Shown here: piece by piece, positions 25,633 to 34,137 of the stretch
Position numbering within the stretch: the stretch's first letter is position 1
Layout of the letters: each line of letters starts with the position of its first letter
From: Selenomonadaceae bacterium
GTDB lineage: Bacteria; Bacillota; Negativicutes; Selenomonadales; Selenomonadaceae
Direction: 5' to 3'
DNA length: 43,056 bases
NCBI GenBank assembly: GCA_017484005.1
Contig: JAFUTY010000009.1
Coordinates: forward strand, 1 to 43,056
Notes under the pieces: model-generated
Told to the model about the DNA's origin: nothing
What the model saw: only the letters and a program-made list of their open reading frames with translations
The model's database searches: none
Made by a program: the position numbers and the translations under genes

Positions 25633-26238
25633 ATGAATCGACGGACATTTTTACAATTTTCGACTCTCGCTTCATTCGCGGCAATTGGATATTTTTTGAA
25701 TCCGTTGAAACTTTTCGAACTCCAAAACGCCGATGCTCGAAAAATTTCTGAACCGGAAATGGAATTGCCAGATCTTCAATTCGCGGAACTTGAACTTCGA
25801 ACGCAGACTGATTCAATCGTGATTCATCATTCCGGAACAGAAAATCGCAAGGATCTTTCCGCGGCAGAAGTTCACAAGTATCATCGAAATCTCGGCTGGG
25901 CTGGAATCGGTTATCATTTTGTGATTCGACAGGATGGAACTATCGAGCGCGGAAGATATATCGATACAGTCGGTGCGCATTGTTATGAGCATAATGGAAA
26001 CACAGTCGGAATTTGTCTGTCTGGAAATTTCAATTATGATCAGCCGACGCGAAAACAGCTCAATTCCGCGAAAAAATTGACTGCATGGCTTTGTCAAAAA
26101 TATCATCTCGATCCTCACAGCGATTCAACACTCCTCGGGCATCGAGATTTGATCCTTGGAACGAATTGTCCAGGCATGAATTTGTATGAGGATCTCGATG
26201 AACTTCGCGATTTTTGCATTCGAAAGGTGAGAGTTTGA
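25633..26238 (+). CDS. N-acetylmuramoyl-L-alanine amidase (PGRP/amidase_2), Tat-type signal
   Basis: Predicted zinc amidase cutting the bond between N-acetylmuramate and the stem peptide. It has 201 residues. NRRTFLQFS followed by a hydrophobic stretch is a twin-arginine-type signal. Zinc ligands expected for the fold are visible: first His in IVIHHSGT, second His in LLGHRD, Cys in TNCPG; the Tyr of YHFVIRQDG is in place. It resembles T7-lysozyme-like and PGRP domains. GGAGGTG precedes the ATG. It may remodel the wall during growth or division. Confidence 0.85.
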   Translation: MNRRTFLQFSTLASFAAIGYFLNPLKLFELQNADARKISEPEMELPDLQFAELELRTQTDSIVIHHSGTENRKDLSAAEVHKYHRNLGWAGIGYHFVIRQDGTIERGRYIDTVGAHCYEHNGNTVGICLSGNFNYDQPTRKQLNSAKKLTAWLCQKYHLDPHSDSTLLGHRDLILGTNCPGMNLYEDLDELRDFCIRKVRV

Positions 26239-26880
26239 ATGAATTGGAAAAAATTTCTGATTCCGATTTTTGCGTCATTGATTTTTTCTCATGCTGAAGC
26301 GCATGTGATTTCGATTTATAAACATCCAATTGAGTGGACAGAAAATCGCGAGCGATTGATGCGGGAATATTCGCTGGAGCATTATGGGCGTGAAATGACA
26401 GAAATCGAGCCGCGAGCGATTGTTGTACATTGGACAGCATCGGCAACGCTCGAATCAGTTTTCAACACGTTTTATTCGGAATCAATGGAGGATGGAACTC
26501 TGAACGTTGCATCGCATTTTGTAGTTGATCGCGACGGAAGAATCTATCAACTCACGCCGGAGACTGGATTGAATCGCCATGCAATTGGATATAATTGGTG
26601 CGCAATTGGAATCGAAAATGTTGGCGGAGTCAATGGCGAGGAGGATTTGACGGATGCGCAGCTCGCGGCGAATGTTGAAATCATTCGTCATATGAGAGCT
26701 AAACATCCAACGATTGAATATGTTTTTGGACATTATCAGCAGGATGCTGCTCGAGAAAGTGGATTGTATCTCGAGCTTGTTCCAGATTATTACGCTGAAA
26801 AAATTGATCCCGGCGCGAAATTTATGCGAAAACTTCGAAAGGCATTTTCAAAATCATCGCTGAAATTTTTCCCTGAATAA
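26239..26880 (+). CDS. N-acetylmuramoyl-L-alanine amidase, AmpD/AmiD-like, Sec signal
   Basis: Second zinc amidase of the amidase_2 fold, 213 residues. MNWKKFLIPIFASLIFSHAEA is a Sec-type signal peptide. Metal residues are likely His in AIVVHWTAS, His in FGHYQQD and Asp in IDPGAKF, the His-His-Asp set used by AmpD/AmiD enzymes; the first amidase uses Cys instead. ASHFVVDRDGRIYQL and RHAIGYNWCAIGIE are family core. It starts right after the stop of the first amidase. The two are not close paralogues. Confidence 0.85.
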   Translation: MNWKKFLIPIFASLIFSHAEAHVISIYKHPIEWTENRERLMREYSLEHYGREMTEIEPRAIVVHWTASATLESVFNTFYSESMEDGTLNVASHFVVDRDGRIYQLTPETGLNRHAIGYNWCAIGIENVGGVNGEEDLTDAQLAANVEIIRHMRAKHPTIEYVFGHYQQDAARESGLYLELVPDYYAEKIDPGAKFMRKLRKAFSKSSLKFFPE

Positions 26881-26922
26881 AAAAGAGATCCATCGATCAA
26901 ACAATCGGTGGATCTTTTTTTA
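26879..26922. terminator. Bidirectional Rho-independent terminator
   Basis: Arms AGATCCATCGAT and ATCGGTGGATCT (26886–26915) with an A-run before and a T-run after. It separates the convergent amidase and rqcH genes. Confidence 0.88.
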
Positions 26923-28560
26923 TTAGAGAAAGTCTCCGGAATTTAGATGAATCGGCTTGAATGGATCGACAAGAATCGTTTTTTGATGAGTAAAAATCAC
27001 GAATCCAGGTTTAGATCCATTCGGTTTTTTGAGAAATTTGACTCGAGTATAATCGACTGGAACATTCGACGAATCGCTAGCCTTCGAGAATCCTGCAGCA
27101 ATTCGCGCGGCGTATAAAATCGATTCATCGCTCGGCTCAGAATTTCCACATCGAAGAATTACATGCGAGCCTGGAATTTCCTTTGTATGAAACCAAAAAT
27201 CATTCGACGATGCAATTTTGAACGTCAATCGATCGTTTTGAGAATTGTTTTTGCCGACTAAAATTTCCATTCCCTCCTCAGTTTTGAATGTGAGAGGGAT
27301 GGATTTTTTTTGTGCAGTGACTCTCTTCTTTGGAATATATCCTCCCGATTCCAATTCGCGGCGCACATCATCTAATTCGGAAAGATTTTGCGACGTCTCG
27401 AGCGAAGTTTCAATCGATTCGAGATAATCGATCTCGCGCCGACACTCTGAAATCTGTTCCGCGATGAAATTCTGTCCCCGCTTGAGCTTGTCATATTTTT
27501 TGTAGAGATTCTGCACATTCTCCGCGATTGTCAGACGCTGATCCAAAAAAATCTCAATCGGCTTTCCATCATAAATATTTTGCACCGTGACAGATCGATC
27601 AGCTCGATTTTTGAACTGATTCTGATACGTCAACAAATTATCCGCTTTGATCTTCCAAATCTCGGAATTCTCGGCAGATTCAAGTTCCTTCTCGAGTTTT
27701 ACGATCTTATTTTTGCATCGCGAAATCTCCCGACGAATGATTTTGGAAAATTGATCGCGCTCGGGAGGTTCTGGAGGAGTATAGAAAAATTTTGCCCAAT
27801 CGAAAAGAGAATCGAGATCGATCGTTTCGATTCTATCACGATATTTTTCCAATGCGATTTTTATTGTAGGCAGATCTCGCTCGAAGAGTTTTGAATTTGG
27901 ATCAAGTTCCGCGATTCGACAAACTTCAATCGCTGAAGGAGTTCCAAATCCCGCGACGTGATCGATCAAAAATTTTTGCAGAGTTGATTCGGAAGTCTGA
28001 TTCGATAATTCTTCAAACCAATTCGATGAATCCAGATCTATTTTTGGATTGGCGGGCGGAAGTTGATATTGATGTCCCGGCAAGATCATTCGAACTCGAC
28101 TTTGATGTGCGCCGATCTTTTTCAATGCGTCGAGAATCAATCCATCCTCGATCAAAATGATATTGCTATATTTTCCCATGAATTCACAGGCGAGAGTTTT
28201 GGTCGAGATCATTCCTCCCGCTCCAATTGTATCGATGTCGATGAAAATTAATCGATCCCGACCATTTTGACGAATCGATCCGATCTTTCCATTCTCGATT
28301 TGCTTTCGAAGTACCATGCAAAAAATCGGCGGTTCAGCTGGATTCTCAATTGGATTCTTTATTAAAAATGCGGCGGAATTTGGATTCGAAGTCGAGATTT
28401 GCAGATAAAAATTCTGTCCTGGCTGTCTGATTGATAAAACGATTGTTGATTTATTCGGCTGCGAGATTTTATCGATTCGCCCACCGAGAATCTTTTCATT
28501 GAGATCTCTAACGATTGGACGAAATGTAAATCCATCGAGCGGCAATTTCATCATCTCCAT
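26923..28560 (-). CDS. rqcH: Ribosome quality-control protein RqcH (NFACT family)
   Basis: Binds stalled 50S–peptidyl-tRNA complexes and directs alanine tailing of the nascent chain; older literature calls it a fibronectin-binding protein. It has 545 residues: NFACT-N domain (LDGFTFRPIVRDLNEKILGGRID), helix–hairpin–helix middle, coiled coil (about 280–410) and NFACT-R domain with DFWFHTKEIPGSHVILR. The start is ATG at 28560, or the in-frame ATG at 28551 (MKLPLDG), which fits homologues better; GGAG sits between them. No ribosome site is seen further up. Confidence 0.9.
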   Translation of the reverse strand: MEMMKLPLDGFTFRPIVRDLNEKILGGRIDKISQPNKSTIVLSIRQPGQNFYLQISTSNPNSAAFLIKNPIENPAEPPIFCMVLRKQIENGKIGSIRQNGRDRLIFIDIDTIGAGGMISTKTLACEFMGKYSNIILIEDGLILDALKKIGAHQSRVRMILPGHQYQLPPANPKIDLDSSNWFEELSNQTSESTLQKFLIDHVAGFGTPSAIEVCRIAELDPNSKLFERDLPTIKIALEKYRDRIETIDLDSLFDWAKFFYTPPEPPERDQFSKIIRREISRCKNKIVKLEKELESAENSEIWKIKADNLLTYQNQFKNRADRSVTVQNIYDGKPIEIFLDQRLTIAENVQNLYKKYDKLKRGQNFIAEQISECRREIDYLESIETSLETSQNLSELDDVRRELESGGYIPKKRVTAQKKSIPLTFKTEEGMEILVGKNNSQNDRLTFKIASSNDFWFHTKEIPGSHVILRCGNSEPSDESILYAARIAAGFSKASDSSNVPVDYTRVKFLKKPNGSKPGFVIFTHQKTILVDPFKPIHLNSGDFL

Positions 28561-28676
28561 TCTGAATTCCGAATCATAATTTCGAAAATTTTCTTCCGCA
28601 ACAAAATTCTCCTTCCGCTTGAATTCACAGATAGGATTTTTTGAACGCGAATCGAAATTTCCTACCGAATCAAAAT

Positions 28677-28694
28677 CTGATAAGTGTCAACGCG
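28677..28694 (+). promoter_or_regulatory. Conserved upstream element of chemoreceptor gene 1
   Basis: CTGATAAGTGTCAACGCG lies 26 bases before the receptor start. Chemoreceptor gene 2 has the same block with one change at 30680–30697. It could be a promoter -10 region, an operator or just shared ancestry. A sigma-28 -35 box (TAAA) is not at the expected distance. Confidence 0.4.
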
Positions 28695-28719
28695 GTTTGA
28701 ATTTGAAGGAGGAATGTTT

Positions 28720-30552
28720 ATGGCACTTGGGGAACTCACGGAGCTGACTCACCTTAACACGATGAAAACGGGATCGATGCGCTCTCGATTCGTTATCATG
28801 ATGATTGGTGCATCAGTTTTCACTCTGCTATTTGTTGCAGGATTTTTTGTCAGCGCGATGCTCGATCAGTCTGATCGTCAATTGACGCAGCTTCGAGATA
28901 CTCTTATCGAAGATGTCGATCGCCAGCTCAAAATGCAGACTGAAGCGGCAATTGAAATCATTCAAACTGTTTACAAGGATCAACAGGCGGGCAGAATCAC
29001 TGAAGCTCAAGCCAAAGAAATCGCCGCGAATCTGATTCGAAATCTGAAATATGATAACGGCGCAGGATATTTTTGGATTGATACTTATGACGGTGTCAAT
29101 GTTGTACTCTTGGGACGTTCGGAAGTTGAAGGAAAATCTCGAATCAACACGACAGATCCAACCGGCAAGCAATATGTTCGCGAAATGATTCAGAATGGTC
29201 GTCAATCTGGCGGTGGATTCACTGATTTGATGTTCGCAAAACCTGGACAGTCTGAACCTCTTCCAAAACGAAATTACACTGCATCCTTCGAACCATGGCA
29301 ATGGGTTATCGGAACTGGAATTTGGATTGATTACATCGATAATCGAATTGCCGCGGAAGAAAAAGAATCGCATGATTCATTTGATAACAATTTGATGAAA
29401 GTCGGAATCGGAATCATAATCGTCGAAATCATTTTAGTCATTGCCGCGGGAGGATTTTCAAAACAGACAATCGATCCGATCAAAAAACTCACGAGCGTTT
29501 TGGAAAACATGGCGACTGGAGATTTTCGCAAAAATCATGACTTCGACGAAATCGATACCGATATGAACAATGAAATCGGTGCGATGGGCTTAGCCGTTCG
29601 ACACATGAAGAAAAATATTCGATCGATGATGGGGACGGTTGTCGATTCAGCGGAACAGGTTGCGGCGGCGTCTGAACAATTGACAGCGAGCGCGGAACAA
29701 TCTGCAAATGCAATTCATCTTGTTGCAGATTCAATTGTCAACGTCGCGGGAGCATGCACCGAGCAATTTTCTGCAGTTGAACAGGCGACGGAACAGACAA
29801 ATCATCTATCTGAAAACATGGAGCATTTCAAAAATACATTGGATGCATCGTCAGCGCGGATTCGAGATACCAATTCTGCCGCAACTGAAGGCGAGGAGAA
29901 TGTTGGTAAAGCTGTTAATCAAATGCAATTGATCGAGTCGAGCGTTAGTGAATCGGCGAAAGTTATTTCTGAACTCGGCGAGGAATCTGATAAGATCGGA
30001 AAAATTGTCGATGCAATTTCAGCGATAGCAGATCAAACGAATTTGTTAGCTCTCAATGCAGCAATCGAGGCAGCTCGAGCGGGAGAACATGGTCGAGGAT
30101 TTGCAGTTGTCGCCGATGAAGTTAGAAAACTCGCGGAACAATCTCAGCTCTCGGCTCATGAAATTTCCGAATTGATCGGCTCGATTCAAGAAAAATCTCA
30201 AAATGCAGTTAAAGCGATGCAGGCTGGAGTCGAACGAGTTCAAAGCGGAACTGAAGCTGTTGATAATGCTCGACAGACTTTCCGAGAAATCGCTGGAATG
30301 GTTACAAAAGTCAATGACAACTCCAGTCAAATGGAGGAGATTGTGACTCGATTGACTAGCAGCACTGAAGTCATTGCGCAGTCTGTCGATAAAATCAATG
30401 AAAAGAGCCGCGATGTTGCTCGAGAATCTGAAACAGTTTCTGCATCGAGCGAAGAGCAGACTGCAACAATGCATGAAATTGCAGACGCATCGAAATCATT
30501 GGCGACGATGGCTCAAAGCATGCAGAATGCTCTAGCTCAGTTCAAAATTTGA
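28720..30552 (+). CDS. Methyl-accepting chemotaxis protein 1 (Cache–HAMP–MCP)
   Basis: Transmembrane chemoreceptor of 610 residues. TM1 lies at about 26–48 and TM2 at about 228–250. Between them is a single Cache sensor domain ([22 protein letters not shown], then [26 protein letters not shown]), as in receptors for small carboxylates or amines; the ligand is unknown. A HAMP linker and long coiled-coil signalling domain follow, with the hairpin tip [14 protein letters not shown] [20 protein letters not shown] and [21 protein letters not shown] take ATG at 28720 because AAGGAGG precedes it. No che or flagellar genes are in the window. Confidence 0.93.
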   Translation: MALGELTELTHLNTMKTGSMRSRFVIMMIGASVFTLLFVAGFFVSAMLDQSDRQLTQLRDTLIEDVDRQLKMQTEAAIEIIQTVYKDQQAGRITEAQAKEIAANLIRNLKYDNGAGYFWIDTYDGVNVVLLGRSEVEGKSRINTTDPTGKQYVREMIQNGRQSGGGFTDLMFAKPGQSEPLPKRNYTASFEPWQWVIGTGIWIDYIDNRIAAEEKESHDSFDNNLMKVGIGIIIVEIILVIAAGGFSKQTIDPIKKLTSVLENMATGDFRKNHDFDEIDTDMNNEIGAMGLAVRHMKKNIRSMMGTVVDSAEQVAAASEQLTASAEQSANAIHLVADSIVNVAGACTEQFSAVEQATEQTNHLSENMEHFKNTLDASSARIRDTNSAATEGEENVGKAVNQMQLIESSVSESAKVISELGEESDKIGKIVDAISAIADQTNLLALNAAIEAARAGEHGRGFAVVADEVRKLAEQSQLSAHEISELIGSIQEKSQNAVKAMQAGVERVQSGTEAVDNARQTFREIAGMVTKVNDNSSQMEEIVTRLTSSTEVIAQSVDKINEKSRDVARESETVSASSEEQTATMHEIADASKSLATMAQSMQNALAQFKI

Positions 30553-30569
30553 AATCTGTTTCCACAAAT

Positions 30570-30615
30570 AAAAAAAGACGATCGAAGATCTGAAAATGAT
30601 CCTCGATCGTTTTTA
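30570..30615. terminator. Rho-independent terminator after chemoreceptor 1
   Basis: Arms ACGATCGAAGATC and GATCCTCGATCGT (30578–30610) followed by five T; an A-run lies before it. It separates the two receptor genes, so the second needs its own promoter. Confidence 0.85.
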
Positions 30616-30679
30616 ATTTCCAAATATTTAATCGGCAGGATTTTCAAAGTATAAATCGAAATTCCGTTTTGAACGTCAA

Positions 30680-30697
30680 CTGATAAGTGTCCACGCG
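30680..30697 (+). promoter_or_regulatory. Conserved upstream element of chemoreceptor gene 2
   Basis: CTGATAAGTGTCCACGCG matches 28677–28694 in 17 of 18 positions and sits at the same distance (26 bases) from the start codon, although the sequences around it differ in length. This suggests the block is kept for control. Confidence 0.4.
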
Positions 30698-30723
30698 TTT
30701 CAAAATAAAAAGGAGGGATGTAA

Positions 30724-32556
30724 ATGGCACTTGAAGGCATGACGGAGCTCAGCAATTTTAGAGATATGCGAACCGGCTCGATGAAAACTCAATTCATTAT
30801 GATGATGATTGGTTCATCACTTTTCACACTGCTTTTCGTTGCAGGATTTTTCATTCGAGCATCGCTGTCTCAAGCGGATAACCAAATCGCACAGCTCCGC
30901 GACAGTCTCGTGACAGACATCGAAAATCAACTTCGTCAAGAAACTGAAACAGCAATCTCTGGCGTCAATCAAATTTATCGGCAGCAGCAGGCTGGACTTC
31001 TCACGGAGGAGCAAGCCAAAATCGCCGCGGCAGATCTCGTACGCAATCTTAGATATGATAATGGCGCAGGATATTTTTGGGTAGACACTTATGAGGGAGT
31101 CAATGTTGTACTACTCGGGCGTCAAGAAACTGAAGGAAAATCTCGAATCAATGCAACTGATCCGACTGGCAAGCAATTCATCCGTGAAATGATTCAAAAC
31201 GGACGTCAGGCTGGCGGTGGATTCACTGATTTGATGTTCGCAAAACCTGGCGAATCAACTCCTCTTCCAAAACGAAATTACACTGCAGCATTTGAGCCGT
31301 ATCAATGGGTTATCGGAACTGGAGTTTGGATTGATCACATCGATGCCCGCGTCGCGGAAGAACAAAAAATTCTCGATGAAAATTTCAACGAAACGATGAT
31401 GTACGTCGCGATTGGAATTGCGATTGTCGAAGTGATTCTATTCATCGCGGCAGGAGTTTTGGCTGGACGAATGATCGATCCAATTACAAAACTCACGGCA
31501 GTTCTCAAAACTCTCGCAACTGGAGATTTTCGCAAGAATGGATCTTTCGACAGTATCAATACCGATATGGACAACGAAATCGGTGCGATGGGGCGGGCAG
31601 TTCTCAGCATGAAGAAAAATATTCGATCGATGATGGGAACTGTTGTCGTTTCAGCGGAACAGGTTGCAGCGGCGTCTGAACAATTGACAGCGAGCGCAGA
31701 TCAATCAGCGAATGCAATTCATCTAGTCGCCGATTCAATTGTCAACGTTGCGGGAGCATGTACAGAGCAATTCACAGCAGTCGAGGAGGCTACGACTCAG
31801 ACTGACAAACTTGCGGAAAACATGGAGCATTTCAAAAATACTCTCGATGATGCAACCTCGCGAATCCATGCGACTAATACTGCCGCTAAAGAGGGCGAGA
31901 CAAATGTCGGTAAAGCTGTTAATCAAATGCAGTTGATCGAGTCGAGTGTCAGTGAATCAGCGAGGGTCATTTCTGAACTCGGCGAGGAATCTGATAAGAT
32001 CGGCAAAATCGTCGATGCAATTTCTGGAATCGCGGAACAAACGAATCTATTAGCTCTCAACGCAGCAATCGAGGCAGCTCGAGCAGGAGAACATGGTCGA
32101 GGATTTGCAGTTGTCGCCGATGAAGTTCGAAAACTCGCGGAACAATCTCAAACTTCCGCACATGAAATTTCCGAATTGATTGGATCGATTCAAGAAAAAT
32201 CTCAGAATGCAGTCAAGGCAATGCAATCTGGAGTCGAGCGAGTTCAAAGCGGAACTGAAGCTGTTGATAATGCTCGACAGACTTTCCGTGAAATCGCTGA
32301 CATGGTTATGAAAGTCAATGACAACTCCGGAAAAATGGAGGAGATTGTTGATAAACTTTCAGACAGCTCCGGAGTCATTGCGAAATCAGTCGATAAAATT
32401 AATGAAAAGAGCCGCGATGTTGCTCGAGAATCTGAAACAGTTTCTGCATCGAGCGAAGAGCAGACTGCAACAATGCATGAAATTGCAGACGCCTCGAGAT
32501 CTCTCGCGACAATGGCTCAAGACATGCAGAACGCATTGAGTCAGTTCAAGATCTAA
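30724..32556 (+). CDS. Methyl-accepting chemotaxis protein 2 (Cache–HAMP–MCP)
   Basis: Paralogue of the preceding receptor, also 610 residues with the same domain order. The signalling half is nearly identical ([40 protein letters not shown]), while the sensor half and N-terminus differ more. AAAAGGAGGG precedes the ATG, which fixes the start. The difference in the sensor region suggests a different ligand range. It is convergent with the FtsZ-like gene. Confidence 0.93.
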   Translation: MALEGMTELSNFRDMRTGSMKTQFIMMMIGSSLFTLLFVAGFFIRASLSQADNQIAQLRDSLVTDIENQLRQETETAISGVNQIYRQQQAGLLTEEQAKIAAADLVRNLRYDNGAGYFWVDTYEGVNVVLLGRQETEGKSRINATDPTGKQFIREMIQNGRQAGGGFTDLMFAKPGESTPLPKRNYTAAFEPYQWVIGTGVWIDHIDARVAEEQKILDENFNETMMYVAIGIAIVEVILFIAAGVLAGRMIDPITKLTAVLKTLATGDFRKNGSFDSINTDMDNEIGAMGRAVLSMKKNIRSMMGTVVVSAEQVAAASEQLTASADQSANAIHLVADSIVNVAGACTEQFTAVEEATTQTDKLAENMEHFKNTLDDATSRIHATNTAAKEGETNVGKAVNQMQLIESSVSESARVISELGEESDKIGKIVDAISGIAEQTNLLALNAAIEAARAGEHGRGFAVVADEVRKLAEQSQTSAHEISELIGSIQEKSQNAVKAMQSGVERVQSGTEAVDNARQTFREIADMVMKVNDNSGKMEEIVDKLSDSSGVIAKSVDKINEKSRDVARESETVSASSEEQTATMHEIADASRSLATMAQDMQNALSQFKI

Positions 32557-32596
32557 CGAAATTTCGATCGAGAGATAACGTTGGAACAAATTGGGT

Positions 32597-32611
32597 CAAG
32601 CGTCACGCTTG
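32597..32611 (-). repeat. Dispersed 15-bp palindrome, copy 2
   Basis: CAAGCGTCACGCTTG differs from the copies at 570–584 and 42031–42045 at one position in each arm, and the two changes compensate so the stem is kept. On its left is ACAAATTGGGTC, close to ACAAATTGGATC left of copy 1. Confidence 0.7.
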
Positions 32612-32643
32612 TGCAAAATGCTCTATCCCAATTCAAAATTTGA
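32611..32643 (+). pseudogene. 3' scrap of a third chemoreceptor gene
   Basis: GTG CAA AAT GCT CTA TCC reads [10 protein letters not shown] and then stops, the same last residues as both chemoreceptors (QNALAQFKI and QNALSQFKI). Downstream, the sequence to the terminator also resembles the region after receptor 1 (…CCACAAAT…). It is best explained as the end of a duplicated receptor gene of which the rest was deleted. It begins exactly at the palindrome copy 2. Confidence 0.6.
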
Positions 32644-32663
32644 TCTGATTTAACTCCACAAAT

Positions 32664-32706
32664 GAAAAAAGATCGAGGATCAATTTTTGATCCCCGATCT
32701 TTTTTA
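32664..32706. terminator. Bidirectional Rho-independent terminator
   Basis: GATCGAGGATC and GATCCCCGATC pair (32671–32699) with A6 before and T6 after. It ends the FtsZ-like gene transcript about ten bases after its stop and the receptor region from the other side. Confidence 0.88.
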
Positions 32707-32716
32707 TTGTAAAAAT

Positions 32717-33316
32717 TTATTCCGCCGATTCAAGCTCAGTCAATTTTGCGCGAATTTTATCACAGACAACTTCATTTGCCGCTTTGAAAAGATCACTGAC
32801 TTTCGACTCTTTTTTATTCTGCATTTGTTCGACGAGCTCATCATTTCGATGAACGAGCAATTCATCGCAAATCGGTTTCAATTTTTCAATCGCAGTTGTC
32901 GCGAGTTTATGACGACGTGCGCCTTCAAATAGGAACGGCATTGACATCAGCGCGACAGTTTTGATTTTCATTTCTTTCGCAAGCCGTGCAATGACTGGAG
33001 TTGCTCCCGATGCAGCTTTGCCTCCGAGCGTTGCAACGATTATAATTGCGTTCGCTTGATCGATCGATTTTTTGATTTCAGCCGCAGATTCTTCCGCCGC
33101 CCGCTCACCAAGCATTGCACCTTCCAAACCAATCGAAACATTTTTGCCGATGAGCACCGTGCGAATGACTCCAGTTTTCGCAAGTTTGTTGAGAGCCGCA
33201 CCGTCAACATCGATCGCAAGCAGATCCACATTTGGATTTTCTTCCTTCGCGAATCGCTTGAGAATATTCTCGCCCTCTTCACCGACGCCGACGATTTTGA
33301 TCTTAGAATTCTCCAT
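32717..33316 (-). CDS. Stand-alone FtsZ-like N-terminal (GTPase-fold) domain protein
   Basis: 199 residues that follow the FtsZ nucleotide-binding domain from strand S1 to helix H7: IKIVGVGEEGENILKRF, DLLAIDVDGAALNKL, TVLIGKNVSIGLEGAMLGERAAEES, ANAIIIVATLGGKAASGATPVIA, MSMPFLFEGARRHK, and near the end DLFKAANEVVCDKIRAKL, which matches the AAND helix H7 of FtsZ. It then stops; the T7 loop and C-terminal domain that FtsZ needs for polymerisation-linked GTP hydrolysis are absent. T1 is GVGEEGEN rather than glycine-rich GGGGN, and the tubulin signature GGGTGTG is GGKAASG. A terminator follows at once, so this is not a frameshifted ftsZ. AAGGGTGAT precedes ATG. Function unknown; an FtsZ-interacting regulator is possible. 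Confidence 0.75.
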   Translation of the reverse strand: MENSKIKIVGVGEEGENILKRFAKEENPNVDLLAIDVDGAALNKLAKTGVIRTVLIGKNVSIGLEGAMLGERAAEESAAEIKKSIDQANAIIIVATLGGKAASGATPVIARLAKEMKIKTVALMSMPFLFEGARRHKLATTAIEKLKPICDELLVHRNDELVEQMQNKKESKVSDLFKAANEVVCDKIRAKLTELESAE

Positions 33317-33405
33317 CTTGCATCACCCTTCCGGATAAATTTTGTGACGATTGGGATTTCGCGCTTATCTGAGAAATTCCTGCAAACGAGTTTCTTTGAA
33401 AATCC

Positions 33406-33434
33406 TTGATATTTCAATATCTTTCTGATACATT
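33406..33434 (+). promoter_or_regulatory. Sigma-70-type promoter of the HU cluster
   Basis: TTGATA (33406–33411), 17 bases and TACATT (33429–33434) lie about 70 bases before the first HU gene in the divergent gap with the FtsZ-like gene. Confidence 0.55.
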
Positions 33435-33501
33435 CTCCCGCGACAATTAGCTCGGTGAAAAATTCAATCAAAATCTAAATTTCAATCAAGGAGGAGATTC
33501 T

Positions 33502-33798
33502 ATGAATCGTTCTGAACTCGTTGAACAAGTCAAGGTGAAAGCTCATCTCGCATCGAAAAAGGAAGCAGAGCGTGCAATTGATGCGCTTTTCGAAACCCTC
33601 AAGGAAGTTTTGGCTGCGGGAGATAAAATTCAATTGATCGGCTTTGGAACTTTCGAAGTCAAGGAAAGAGCCGCTCGCCGTGGTCGCAATCCTCGCACTG
33701 GTGAGGAAATCGAAATTCCTGCGTCGAAATATCCATCCTTCAAACCTGGCAAAACTTTCAAAGATGAAGTCAATGGCGGAGAATCTACAGACGAATAA
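33502..33798 (+). CDS. HU-family DNA-binding protein, copy 1 of 3
   Basis: Histone-like nucleoid protein of 98 residues that bends DNA as a dimer. Typical motifs are [46 protein letters not shown] and the arm sequence [20 protein letters not shown]; the DNA-intercalating Pro in RRGRNPRTG is present. AAGGAGGAGA precedes ATG. It heads a set of three near-identical tandem genes. A short acidic tail (NGGESTDE) extends beyond typical HU (about 90 residues). Confidence 0.95.
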   Translation: MNRSELVEQVKVKAHLASKKEAERAIDALFETLKEVLAAGDKIQLIGFGTFEVKERAARRGRNPRTGEEIEIPASKYPSFKPGKTFKDEVNGGESTDE

Positions 33799-33816
33799 AA
33801 TTAAGGAGGAAATCCC

Positions 33817-34116
33817 ATGAAAAAATCTGAACTCGTTGAACAAGTCAAAGTGAAAGCTGAACTCGCATCGAAAAAAGAATCTGAACGCGCAATCGATGCA
33901 GTTTTCGACACAATTCGTGAAGTTTTGGTCGCGGGAGATAAAATTCAATTGATCGGCTTTGGAACTTTCGAAGTCAAGGAAAGAGCCGCTCGCCGTGGAA
34001 GAAATCCTCGCACTGGTGAAGAAATCGAAATTCCTGCGTCAAAATATCCATCCTTCAAACCTGGCAAGACTTTCAAAGATGAAGTCAATGGTGGAGAATC
34101 TACAGACGAGGATTGA
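33817..34116 (+). CDS. HU-family DNA-binding protein, copy 2 of 3
   Basis: 99 residues, nearly identical to copies 1 and 3; most differences are in the first 40 residues ([29 protein letters not shown]). The C-terminal half with the DNA-binding arm is unchanged. The leader AAGGAGGAAATCCC before ATG is the same as that of copy 3, so the ribosome site was duplicated with the gene. The three may form mixed dimers. Confidence 0.95.
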   Translation: MKKSELVEQVKVKAELASKKESERAIDAVFDTIREVLVAGDKIQLIGFGTFEVKERAARRGRNPRTGEEIEIPASKYPSFKPGKTFKDEVNGGESTDED

Positions 34117-34137
34117 AAAATTTAAGGAGGAAATCCC

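Noticed and set aside
25268..26880. Prophage lysis cassette (holin plus endolysin)
   Set aside because: Small membrane proteins beside amidases fit loosely, but there are no phage structural, integrase or packaging genes, and the amidases carry export signals and follow dapL.
28657..28683. Sigma-28 flagellar promoter before chemoreceptor 1
   Set aside because: TCTGATAA resembles a sigma-28 -10 box, but no TAAA lies 15 bases upstream in either receptor gene.
32717..33316. Truncated pseudogene of normal ftsZ
   Set aside because: It has a good ribosome site, no internal stop, altered loops throughout and a terminator directly after the stop, with no remnant of the second domain.
33056..33409. 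Open frame of 117 codons opposite the FtsZ-like gene
   Set aside because: It is a mirror of the FtsZ-like reading frame with no ribosome site and a composition unlike the neighbours.
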